The notes beneath the pieces were generated by a model. That model made no database searches and was not told the DNA's origin. It saw only the letters and a program-made list of their open reading frames with translations. A program made the position numbers and the translations under genes. A stretch of DNA of 64,000 nt from Scatosoma sp048465415 (lineage in GTDB: Bacteria; Bacillota; Clostridia; Christensenellales; Borkfalkiaceae), in the NCBI GenBank assembly GCA_048465415.1, contig DBFWLO010000021.1, positions 72,114 through 136,113 on the forward strand, in the 5' to 3' direction. Shown here in pieces: positions 1 through 8,020 of the stretch (positions are counted from its first letter, which is position 1; each line of letters opens with the position of its first letter).

Positions 1-1298
1 AAAGATTTCTGTGCGCCATAGGGCTGTTTTTCGTTCCGAGAGAATAAAAATAACGTCGTCGTACAACCCGCACGCCAGATAGTCCAGCGCGAGTTCCCCA
101 TAATTGAAATCTTCCCCGCGCATTTGCAGTTTTATGTTCATTGCCGCGATAAAACCGCACGCCTTTATATCGTGCCAGTTGCGGACGAGCGCGATATTCG
201 CGAACTCCAAAGAGTCGGAATATTTCCTCCGAATCGCTTTGATTCGAGCCAAATGATAGCAGCCCGCGCCGCGCGTCTCGTCGCTCCACACGGCTTTGTG
301 GAAAGCGTCGTATGCCTCTTCGTACCGCTCCGACGTTTCCAGCGCGAGGCCGAGATTGAAATGAATCTCTCCGCAATAAGGATTGGCGTCTTCCACGTCT
401 GCTTTTCGATAGCGCGGCGGAAATAATCGATACTCTCTTTCACCCGGCCGTTTTTATACAGATATAGTCCGTAAGCATTGTTCAAGCGGATATCCGTAGG
501 ATCCCGTTTGAGGCCTTCGAGATAATATTCCGCCGGTTCGAAGGTCGCATGTCGGTATGGTTCGAGGTGCTCTCCCGCCAGATAAAGTTCTTCGCAGGAT
601 TTAAGTTCCCGAGGCGCCTTCAACAATTCTTCGGGCTCTGGAAGAGGTTTATTTTCTTTTTTATATTCCTTGCAGAAAACGAGCAATTTACGATCCTGTC
701 CGTCACCGTTATTCTATAATCACTACTTTCCAAAGACTTTCCGATTTCCCACGCCTTTATACGGCATGAAATAGTGGGTAAACGTCTTTTCCTCGTGAGG
801 TTTCCGCCAGGTGAAATCGGGCTGGTTATCGGTGAATACGCCCGTCATCAATTCGATATACGGGCCGTCCGCGTCCGTCAGATTTCTGTCCTAACTTCTG
901 CCGAAATCCCCGTTTCCCCAAGTCCATTGCTTTTTACCGGGAGAGACGTGATGGTCCGCGGCATGCAGCAGTCCCGCTTTCTCTTTTTCGTCGTAATTTC
1001 CGATGAAATCGAAATCAGAGTGCGCCGCCATATAAGAAGCGGGGATTTTAATATTCTTATATCGGGAGATGTCGATCCCCGCGGAATAGTCATATTTATA
1101 ATATTCCCCCGTGGCGATCGGGAAGGTGGAAACGTCTTCTCTCTTATCCGATATTTTTTCGGTGACGGCCAGCGGGTATACTTTTCCCGAACTTCCCTGA
1201 TAGGCGCGTTTTTCGATAAAAAGAGGCCCTTTTTCCGCCGTGCACGGCTTATAGGTAGGAATAACGACCGACGTCTCGGTTACTTGCACTTTATTCAT
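1..1298 (-). pseudogene. Decayed DUF5107/TPR protein, 3' end outside window
   Basis: The start (ATG at 1298) and first ~55 residues match the N-terminus of DUF5107 proteins (MNKVQVTETSVVIPTYKP, then a YQGSSGKVYPL motif). Large cytosolic DUF5107/TPR proteins are usually linked to sugar utilisation. After residue ~55 the text jumps to the later part of the domain (AAHSDFDFIGNYDEKEKAG, HHVSPGKKQWTWGNGDFG), so roughly 150 residues seem deleted. A TAG at 891-893 sits where the family has tryptophan (GRS-stop-DRNLTD). The same frame continues as DGPYIELMTGVFTDNQPDF. A further frame change or deletion near 690 leads to the TPR part (EPAEYYLEGLKRDPTDIRLNNAYGLYLY), and another shift near 385 leads to NPYCGEIHFNLGLALE, which runs off the window. 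At least four lesions make this a pseudogene. A promoter remnant lies at 1336-1364. Confidence 0.85.
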
Positions 1299-1335
1299 AG
1301 ATAAATATACCTCTTACATTCATTTAACCGCCTCT

Positions 1336-1364
1336 ATTATGCACCTTTAAAAGTCGTTTTGCAA
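1336..1364 (-). promoter_or_regulatory. Sigma-A type promoter of the DUF5107 pseudogene
   Basis: On the minus strand TTGCAA (1364-1359) is followed after exactly 17 nt by CATAAT (1341-1336), 38 nt before the ATG at 1298. It lies back to back with the AraC promoter at 1407-1435. Confidence 0.55.
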
Positions 1365-1406
1365 TAAAAAATATTGCTATTTAATCGATAATATTCCACA
1401 AAATAA

Positions 1407-1435
1407 TTGATAAAATCTTCTTTTAAAAGTATAAT
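1407..1435 (+). promoter_or_regulatory. Sigma-A type promoter of the AraC pseudogene
   Basis: TTGATA (1407-1412), 17 nt, TATAAT (1430-1435). The ATG at 1442 begins only 6 nt after the -10 box, so the expected start of transcription falls on or next to the start codon. No ribosome binding site fits in between, so the transcript would be leaderless unless another promoter is used. Confidence 0.55.
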
Positions 1436-1441
1436 GGGTTT

Positions 1442-2353
1442 ATGGGAGAATATAATATTAAGCAGCTCGATAATCCGAAGCCCGACGGTTTTGTCGGGGA
1501 AAAGATAATCATTATTCCCCAAAACATCATCGCGGAATATAAGAAAAATATTTTTGTCGAAAGGCTTTATATTACTGCTATCGGATATTTTCCCGAAGTC
1601 AAGCGGCATTTTCGGAAATGTCCGCAGGGAGTGGACGAATATATTTTTTTCTACTGCATTTTGGGAAAGGGCGTCGTTAAAATCGACAGCCGTTCGTTTA
1701 TGCTGACTAAGAATACCGCCATTTGTATTCTCCGACACGCTCCCCATTCTTATTATTCCTCAGACGAAGATCCCTGGTCGATTTTATGGGTATATTTTAA
1801 CGGAACGGATACTCTTTTTTATCCTCTGGAAAACGCGAAACAAATTTCTTTCACTTCCGCCTATGCCTCTAACCGCATGCTTTTTTTATTCAATCAGATT
1901 TTTCATATCATCGACAGGCAGTATACGTTGGGGAATTTTATCTATATTTCCCCGACTCTGCAAATGATTTTATCCGAGACTTATTATAAGGACGAACTCG
2001 GATTGGATTACGGTCAGCATAATAAGTATCTGAACGCGATTATAAAATATTTTAACTCCAATATCTCACAGAATATCACTCTGTAAGATCTATGCGATGA
2101 ATTTAATCTCTCAAAAAGTTATCTCAACGCATTATTTAAAAAAAGCACCCATACTTCCCCTATTAATTTTTTTATTTCCATGAAAATGAAAGAAGCGTGT
2201 AAAATGCTTCATTCCATCAATTTCACAATAAAGATTATCGCGGCCAATCTTGGTTACTTCGATCCTTATTATTTTTCCTTCTTATTCAAAAAAATCGTCG
2301 GCGTATCTCCTTCCCTATACAGAACATCGAATATGGTATTTTCCGAAATTTAG
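1442..2353 (+). pseudogene. AraC-family regulator interrupted by one in-frame stop
   Basis: The first 214 codons encode an AraC-type N-terminal sensing (cupin-like) domain, with ILRHAPHSYYSSDEDPWSILWVYFNG typical of regulators that bind sugars. At 2084-2086 a TAA interrupts the frame just after NISQNITL. The same frame then continues without other damage through the whole C-terminal double helix-turn-helix: DLCDEFNLSKSYLNALFKK, IKIIAANLGYFDPYYFSFLFKK, VGVSPSLYR, ending at TAG 2351-2353. Full length would be 303 residues, normal for the family. The stop is one base change from Lys or Glu codons that usually occupy this place. The truncated product would lack all DNA binding. It faces the DUF5107 pseudogene and probably once controlled it; both are damaged. 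Confidence 0.88.
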
Positions 2354-2404
2354 CGTCGGGCGCTTTTTTCTTCTTCAAGATGCCATAAATAAAAGTTTTT
2401 AGAT

Positions 2405-2446
2405 AAAAAATATCCCGTCCGGGATATCACGGACGGGATATTTTTT
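2405..2446. terminator. Bidirectional rho-independent terminator
   Basis: A perfect 17-bp stem (2405-2421 with 2430-2446), 8-nt loop, flanked by A and T runs on the two sides, about 50 nt after the AraC pseudogene. Confidence 0.85.
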
Positions 2447-2602
2447 ACATGTTTTTTCTGAGCAGTAAATATTTACTTTTAGAATCGATATCGTACTATT
2501 TACGGAAGCAGCTTAAACATTGTTATCCCTACGACGCTGATCTGGCTTTACCTCAATCATCGGTTTTTTTCTTTCAAAAGCAGTCGAGGCAGTTGAACTA
2601 AT

Positions 2603-3283
2603 TTATTCGGAAATAACGTATCGGTCGGTAAAGGATACTAATCTGAAAGCACCGCCTATTTTCACCTTCGTTATTCCCGTTTTTCGAATATCGTTAATAT
2701 ATAATGAAATGTTGCTCCAACTATTTCCTTCTGAATTCAAATTGTCTGTCAATTCTCCATATTTCCGTTCGTACAGGTATTCGTAAACGTCGGAAGAAAG
2801 ATCGAAACATAAATAAACGATTCCCTTCACAGTTCCTTCCGCTTCTTTAATATGCAAATCTGCGCTTAATTTTGTCGACACCGCGAGATTGAAGTCCCCG
2901 TCTTCTTCGATAGGACAATCCATACCTTCCCGTCCTTCTAGGTGGCGGTAATTCAAACAAATATCAGTATAATCGGGAGCAGAGCCATATATCCACACCC
3001 CACAGGTCTTTAAGGAGTACATCTCGAAGTCAAACCGCATTTTGAACACTAAAAATCCTTGTTTTCCGCTTTTATAGGTTTCCGTCCCCTTGCTTATTTC
3101 CTTCGCAACCGCGACTTCGTCGAGAGAGAGGGTACCCTTATCCACTTCGATCGTATCGCCGATCCCGCACGGATACAACGAAACACCGGGCGGACCTGTT
3201 ATATTTTCCCCACAGCCGATGAATGATAATATCCAACAGCAAAGAAATGTCACCACGAAAATTCGCATAACAAATCGTTTCAT
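2603..3283 (-). CDS. Small secreted lipoprotein of unknown function
   Basis: 226 residues. The N-terminus is a lipoprotein signal: MKR, a hydrophobic stretch (IFVVTFLCCWILSFIG) and the lipobox ending in Cys at about position 24. The mature part is mostly beta-predicted and acidic, with no motif I recognise. It repeats the theme of a short folded domain (residues ~45-226) without a catalytic signature. It is monocistronic, with its own promoter at 3304-3332 and the strong terminator at 2405-2446 beyond a 156-nt 3' region. It is presumably anchored on the outer face of the membrane. Nothing around it gives a role. Confidence 0.75.
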   Translation of the reverse strand: MKRFVMRIFVVTFLCCWILSFIGCGENITGPPGVSLYPCGIGDTIEVDKGTLSLDEVAVAKEISKGTETYKSGKQGFLVFKMRFDFEMYSLKTCGVWIYGSAPDYTDICLNYRHLEGREGMDCPIEEDGDFNLAVSTKLSADLHIKEAEGTVKGIVYLCFDLSSDVYEYLYERKYGELTDNLNSEGNSWSNISLYINDIRKTGITKVKIGGAFRLVSFTDRYVISE

Positions 3284-3303
3284 TCGTTGTTTCCTCTTGC
3301 CGA

Positions 3304-3332
3304 ATTATATCACACTAATTTATGGAAGTCAA
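3304..3332 (-). promoter_or_regulatory. Promoter of the small lipoprotein gene
   Basis: TTGACT (3332-3327), 17-nt spacer, TATAAT (3309-3304) on the minus strand, about 20 nt upstream of the ATG at 3283. Confidence 0.7.
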
Positions 3333-3434
3333 TATAGTTCGTGAAAATATCACCTGTGAACGTGTAGATATAATAAAGTTTTGGATATTCCACTGGACCT
3401 GTGTGAGAATGTGAGATACTAAAAGGAATATTCT

Positions 3435-3865
3435 ATGTCCCTTATGTTTGCAGAACAACTCGCTTTTATGAAAAGACTGGAACACTCGCATAAAGTGGCT
3501 TATGCTGTTCTATCACTATTTAAATGTAAGACATTCGCGCGGGAATGGTCCGACATCAACGAAACGGAAGGGCTTATCCTCATTAAAGGCACGAAAACTA
3601 AAAACAGTTACGGCCATATCCTATTGACGGACGTAAAACAATCCTTGACGGATAATGCAAGCAGACGGAAACGGCCAAATGCACAAGTACCCTGAAAGCG
3701 TTTTTCCCTATTCGGCGAATTACTTAAGTCAGGCGTTTAGCTATAAGGATCTCACCGCCTGCACGAATTACGACATACTTTTATAACACGGTGTTGCGAA
3801 AGCAGTGTAAATGTAAAGTGTGTCAACAGCTTGCAGGAAATGTCATCAGCCCTAAATACCGATTT
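3435..3865 (+). pseudogene. Tyrosine recombinase relic ending at the CRISPR array
   Basis: Three frames carry consecutive pieces of a tyrosine integrase. Frame one (3435-3695) has AEQLAFMKRLE and then FAREWSDINETEGLILIKGTKTKNS, the middle of the catalytic domain, but the conserved GLRRGE segment with the first catalytic Arg is missing. After a stop, the same region gives VFPYSANYLSQAFSYKDLT. A frame change then gives LHELRHTFITRCCE, the H-x-x-R box, and another gives NVKCKVCQQLAGNVISPKY, the segment just before the nucleophile tyrosine. At 3863 the first CRISPR repeat begins, so the C-terminus is lost. The gene cannot be functional. It could be the residue of a mobile element that once flanked the CRISPR locus. 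Confidence 0.8.
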
Positions 3866-4960
3866 TCAATTCACGCGCTTCTGCGAAGCGCGACAACAAG
3901 GTTATGTAATACCCGACCAGCCAACAGATTTCAATTCACGCGCTTCTGCGAAGCGCGACCTTTTATCTGCTCTTCCTTGTTCATTTCAGCCCTCCATTTC
4001 AATTCACGCGCTTCTGCGAAGCGCGACCTTGCGACGATCATTCAAAACAACGATTGGGACGAATTTCAATTCACGCGCTTCTGCGAAGCGCGACCAGACG
4101 GGGAAGAAGATTGAGCAGGGAGCGACGAATTTCAATTCACGCGCTTCTGCGAAGCGCGACTCGCCGACTGCGTGGGGATCACGGCCGTAGACTCGATTTC
4201 AATTCACGCGCTTCTGCGAAGCGCGACGTCAATCTGTTCGTCCGTGTAACCTTTTGCTTTTAATTTCAATTCACGCGCTTCTGCGAAGCGCGACAAGAAC
4301 TAAGCAAAAATTTTAAGGGTTATGATTTAATTTCAATTCACGCGCTTCTGCGAAGCGCGACGAAACCGAAAGCGGAAAAATACAATACCGCGATATATTT
4401 CAATTCACGCGCTTCTGCGAAGCGCGACTGTAATTCGTGCGTAGAGTTATCTGTATAATATCATTTCAATTCACGCGCTTCTGCGAAGCGCGACCTGGGT
4501 CACATCTTCCTGGGACATGAAATAAGAATTTCAATTCACGCGCTTCTGCGAAGCGCGACCTGCGCCGCCTTAATGGCTTTGCCGCGTATGTAAATTTCAA
4601 TTCACGCGCTTCTGCGAAGCGCGACTCCTGCATTTCGATCTCTTCCCCGCAGCGACAAACATTTCAATTCACGCGCTTCTGCGAAGCGCGACGCGTCGTA
4701 ATACGACCTTGCCATTGCCAGCACGTATTTCAATTCACGCGCTTCTGCGAAGCGCGACTTGGAATTATTTACTTTATTGTTTGGCTACTGAATATTTCAA
4801 TTCACGCGCTTCTGCGAAGCGCGACGATTGTATCTCTGCGGTCTGATAACGAATAACAAATTTCAATTCACGCGCTTCTGCGAAGCGCGACGTCGTTTGT
4901 GTTGTTGTGTATTTTCTATTATGCGCAGATTTCAATTCACGCGCTTCTGCGAAGCGCGAC
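3863..4960 (-). CRISPR. Type I-C CRISPR array, 17 repeats and 16 spacers
   Basis: The repeat is 32 nt. In the transcribed (minus) sense it starts GTCGCGCTTCGC and ends GAATTGAAAT, with a GTCGCGCTTC/GAAGCGCG hairpin, matching the general form of type I-C repeats. Repeats start (plus coordinates) at 3863, 3928, 3996, 4063, 4129, 4196, 4263, 4330, 4397, 4463, 4528, 4594, 4661, 4727, 4794, 4860 and 4929. Spacers are 33-37 nt. Sixteen repeats are identical; the one at 3863 differs in its outermost base (T instead of A), marking the old, leader-distal end. No spacer obviously matches another part of this window. Short open frames that run through the array are translations of the repeat and are not genes. 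Confidence 0.98.
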
Positions 4961-5130
4961 TCTATATATAGTGTCCAAAAGTTTCATCCAACACCAAATG
5001 TAGATAAAGCAATCCTTTTCATCTCAAAAAATTGCACAAACGAACACTTTTTCGCTTTAACCAAGCGCGAAGCAACCGCAGAAATTATTTTATCTTCGGT
5101 TCGCAAATATAAAATTTTCTCGTAGATATT
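4961..5130 (-). promoter_or_regulatory. CRISPR leader
   Basis: 170 AT-rich bases lie between the cas2 stop (5131) and the leader-proximal repeat (4960). In type I-C loci the leader with the array promoter and the spacer-integration signals sits here. Position and the intact repeat next to it support the call; no specific integration-host-factor type site was identified. Confidence 0.75.
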
Positions 5131-5421
5131 TTAAAGAATCAATACGCCCTCGGAATTATAAGTCTGCTTGGCTCCGAAGTGCTCTATTTTTTTCTGCCAG
5201 CAATTTCCTAAATAGTAAAACCGCAAGCTATCTTTTTCCTGATCGATTAATTTCAACAAGCTATCTCTTAATTTTAAAAATTCTTTATAATCCAGATTCG
5301 CTTCGAAAACGGAATTTTGCACTCTCTGCGCATAGTTCACACACGCTTTGGCGATCCTTCGAAGTCTGCCCCGCCCCGACGGAGTAGCCGTCTCTACGTC
5401 ATAGGAAATCAATACCATCAT
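5131..5421 (-). CDS. cas2: CRISPR-associated endonuclease Cas2 (type I-C)
   Basis: 96 residues, normal length. It starts with the ferredoxin-fold beta strand MMVLISYDVET that carries the conserved Asp of Cas2, followed by GRGRLRRIAKACVNYAQRVQNSVFEANL, a typical type I-C Cas2 core, and the C-terminal strand SEGVLIL. Cas2 dimers bridge two Cas1 dimers in the spacer-acquisition complex. It is the last gene of the cas operon, 19 nt after cas1, preceded by GGAG 9 nt before the ATG. A second ATG follows directly, so the start is uncertain by one codon. The leader and array come next. Confidence 0.97.
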   Translation of the reverse strand: MMVLISYDVETATPSGRGRLRRIAKACVNYAQRVQNSVFEANLDYKEFLKLRDSLLKLIDQEKDSLRFYYLGNCWQKKIEHFGAKQTYNSEGVLIL

Positions 5422-5440
5422 CGTATCACGCTCCTGCCGC

Positions 5441-6469
5441 TTAATTCAATAGAAAAGGCGGATATTCGTCAATTTCTCCGCGCACATATTTAGCCATTAA
5501 ACTTGCTTGCACAAAAGGCAGCAATCCCCATTTGATTTTTTCTTTTAAAACGGGATGCCTGAACTCGGCGCTCTTTTTTTCCTGCCATTGTATCAATACT
5601 TTTTTCCTCCCCTTATCGTTTAACAGAACCGCGCCCGCCTCCTGGACGTCGAAATCTTCGGCCTGCAGAACTTTCAGATTGATCATTGTCAATGTCAGCC
5701 GTTCCACGACGGCACGCGTCTCCTCCACCATGTCGCATGCCAAAGAAGCTCGCCCCGGCCGCAGAGTATGAAAAAATCCGATATAGGCGTCAAGTCCGAC
5801 GCTCTCTAACGCAGACGCAAAATCCAGCGTATACAGGGTATATAAAAAAGACAATACCGCATTTACCCGATCCAAAGGCGGGCGCTTTAAGCGAGAATAA
5901 ATTTTAAAATCCTCTTTCTGCTTTAAAATCAAACGATCGAAAATCTCAAAATATCCCTTTGCCGAATTTCCCTCTATTCCCCGCAAAACTTCTTCGTCAG
6001 ACTCCGCATAAAGCCTCTCTATATTCTCTTTCAGCCGTTCGCTGTAACCGCTCAACTTTCCGTCCGCATCCGTCTCCGGATAGTCCCGCATTGTTCTTTT
6101 TACTAATGCCCGAGTATTGGATAACTTCGCCGCTATCGTATTGCGGATCAATCGTAGTTTCTCTTCGGGCTCTCCGAATTTTTCCAACTGCTGTTTTCTG
6201 AGAAATACATTTCCTTTAACTTCTCCTGTTACGCGCGCCAAAAACCGCCCGTAGGGAGTGAGAAAACTCAAAGCCACGTTTTCTTTGGCACATTTCCCCA
6301 TCAAAGCGGGCGAACATCCCAGAAAACTGAAACAAAAAATACTTTCGATATTGGTAAACGGGATTCGAAACGTCTCCGTTCCGTCCTTTAAACACACCAA
6401 ATTTTCCCCGTCCAAAGATAAATATGTGTCGGCGTCCGTAATATATAACGTATTTAATAGTTTTCTCAT
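5441..6469 (-). CDS. cas1: CRISPR-associated integrase Cas1 (type I-C)
   Basis: 342 residues, full length. N-terminal beta domain (1-75), then the alpha-helical catalytic domain. Visible metal-binding residues are E166 in RGIEGNSAKGYF, H234 in GFFHTLRPGR and the acidic D246/E249 group in LACDMVEE. Cas1 is the nuclease-integrase that inserts new spacers at the leader end of the array together with Cas2, and in type I-C also with Cas4. The start overlaps the cas4 stop by 4 nt (ATGA), which indicates translational coupling. Intact catalytic residues and identical repeats at the leader end suggest acquisition could still work. Confidence 0.98.
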   Translation of the reverse strand: MRKLLNTLYITDADTYLSLDGENLVCLKDGTETFRIPFTNIESIFCFSFLGCSPALMGKCAKENVALSFLTPYGRFLARVTGEVKGNVFLRKQQLEKFGEPEEKLRLIRNTIAAKLSNTRALVKRTMRDYPETDADGKLSGYSERLKENIERLYAESDEEVLRGIEGNSAKGYFEIFDRLILKQKEDFKIYSRLKRPPLDRVNAVLSFLYTLYTLDFASALESVGLDAYIGFFHTLRPGRASLACDMVEETRAVVERLTLTMINLKVLQAEDFDVQEAGAVLLNDKGRKKVLIQWQEKKSAEFRHPVLKEKIKWGLLPFVQASLMAKYVRGEIDEYPPFLLN

Positions 6470-7140
6470 TCCCGTTCCTCGATCATTTTTCTGACGTTAA
6501 TGCTTTTCACCTGCGGCATACAGCTTTCCCGGAAAGAACAACCGCTGCATTTTTCCGTTTTGATCGCCGGAGGAATCCTTTTTTCCGCACTGTACTTTTC
6601 GATTTTTCCTAAAATATCCCGTAGCAACTTTTCGTTTCCCTCGCGAAAACCGTTATTTTCAAAAGGGATTTTTACCCGTTTCCTCGTTGAGGTGTAATAT
6701 AAATAACACTCCGAATCGCATTGAAATACGCTGTCCACGCAAACCTTCTGCGCAAAGACTTGCAACGCGTCTTCCGAGCGGATTTCCGTATCGTCGCAGA
6801 CGCCTTTTTTCGGCGGAGTCGGTTTATATTCCACGATCGTCACCTTGTAAAAATCCTTTAAAAAGGGTATGTATACACCTCCGTTTTTTTCCGGACATTT
6901 TATAAATTCCAGGCAATCGGCAACGCCGAATAAATTATATTCGTCGTTGAAGATCTGTACGTTGCTGCAAACGTATTTATTTTTGGAAGAGAATCCGTGT
7001 TCGCCGGAATGGACTTTATCGTGCGCGAGGTTTGCGCGCACGATAAAGAAATTTTCCGTCCATTGCCTGTCCGTCTCTATCAATCCCCAACGCCGGGGAC
7101 AATACAAAAAATGCTGTAACGAACGAATGGAAACGGACAT
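6466..7140 (-). CDS. cas4: CRISPR-associated exonuclease Cas4
   Basis: 224 residues. RecB-type nuclease with a 4Fe-4S cluster: C14 in YCPRRW pairs with a C-terminal triad C198, C201, C207 (CSGCSFRESC). The nuclease motifs are H47 region (SGEHGF), the Asp in FGVADCLEF and the E-x-K motif in VTIVEYKP. In type I-C, Cas4 works with Cas1-Cas2 to select and trim prespacers with the right PAM. Preceded by AAAGGAG, 10 nt after cas7, overlapping cas1 by 4 nt. All key residues are present. Confidence 0.96.
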   Translation of the reverse strand: MSVSIRSLQHFLYCPRRWGLIETDRQWTENFFIVRANLAHDKVHSGEHGFSSKNKYVCSNVQIFNDEYNLFGVADCLEFIKCPEKNGGVYIPFLKDFYKVTIVEYKPTPPKKGVCDDTEIRSEDALQVFAQKVCVDSVFQCDSECYLYYTSTRKRVKIPFENNGFREGNEKLLRDILGKIEKYSAEKRIPPAIKTEKCSGCSFRESCMPQVKSINVRKMIEERE

Positions 7141-7150
7141 AGACTCTCCT

Positions 7151-8020
7151 TTACAGCTTTTCTATCAGCTGTACGCCCTCGGGCATGGTTTTATCGATCG
7201 TTACGATATAATCGGAATACTTCCTCGGGAATTCCACGCCAGCTGCCTTTTCGACATGAATTTTATCGAACAAAATATGCGAAGGAGCATTGCCTAAGAC
7301 GGAAGCGTGCCTGAATACGATCAGCTTTCTCATGCACATTTTACCGCGCGCCGCCGAATGATCGTTTTCGAACATATTCACGATCGCGTCCCACAAAAGT
7401 TCCAGATCTTCTTCGGAAAATCCGGTATCTTTTTGCGCAAGCGCCGCCGAGACGTATCCCTCGCCGCGATAGAGCGCATAGGGCACGACGTTTTTTTTGC
7501 CCATCGTGGCGTCTTTCTTATTGAAATCCTCGTTGCTCGTCAATGCCTGGCGGGTAATCGTAAGTTCCTGCAAATAAATCGGATCGATACTGCGCGCAAA
7601 ATTCAGCTGTACGGGCCCGCGTACGATACCGCAGGGCTTGTCTCCCGTGCTCATCACCGCGCCGAAGGTACGTACGTCGTAATAGTTTTCGCACATGAAT
7701 CTCCGCGCTTTCTGTACGCCGTCGTCCGTTTTCTTGCTCTTGCTCGTGGCGTCGCTGCCGGCTTTTTCATGCGCTTCCGCAAATTTATCGTTGAGAGACC
7801 TGTCGGTTTTGACGAGGATATTATATCCCGGCGCCCCCTCTTTGACGAGCTCTACGAAGTTTCTGATCTTCCGTTTCAAGCACACGTCGGTGACGATACC
7901 GAGCCCCGATTCCGCATCCAGGCGAGGCATATTGCCCGCATCGGGATCACCGTTGGGATTACCGTTTTCCACGTCGAAGAGCATCACGAATTCATATCTG
8001 TTGTTGATCGCTTCCATCAT
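7151..8020 (-). CDS. cas7: Cascade backbone protein Cas7 (Csd2)
   Basis: 289 residues, the usual size of type I-C Cas7. It has the RAMP-type start YEFVMLFDVENGNPNGDPDAG and TDVCLKRKIRNFVEL, characteristic of Csd2, and later TFGAVMSTGDKPCGIVRGPVQLNFARSIDP. Several copies of Cas7 coat the crRNA spacer in the interference complex. The cas8c stop and the cas7 start overlap (TAATG), with GGAGG 7 nt upstream of the ATG at 8020. A second ATG follows directly. Confidence 0.97.
   Translation of the reverse strand: MMEAINNRYEFVMLFDVENGNPNGDPDAGNMPRLDAESGLGIVTDVCLKRKIRNFVELVKEGAPGYNILVKTDRSLNDKFAEAHEKAGSDATSKSKKTDDGVQKARRFMCENYYDVRTFGAVMSTGDKPCGIVRGPVQLNFARSIDPIYLQELTITRQALTSNEDFNKKDATMGKKNVVPYALYRGEGYVSAALAQKDTGFSEEDLELLWDAIVNMFENDHSAARGKMCMRKLIVFRHASVLGNAPSHILFDKIHVEKAAGVEFPRKYSDYIVTIDKTMPEGVQLIEKL

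Noticed and set aside
891..2086. Stop codon reassignment to explain the in-frame TAG and TAA
   Set aside because: The DUF5107 gene also has deletions and frameshifts, two different stop codons are involved, and intact genes in the window end in normal stops with no internal ones. Ordinary gene decay explains it.
3791..4263. Open frames with repeated SIHALLRSAT / FNSRASAKRD peptides
   Set aside because: These are translations of the CRISPR repeat, not proteins.
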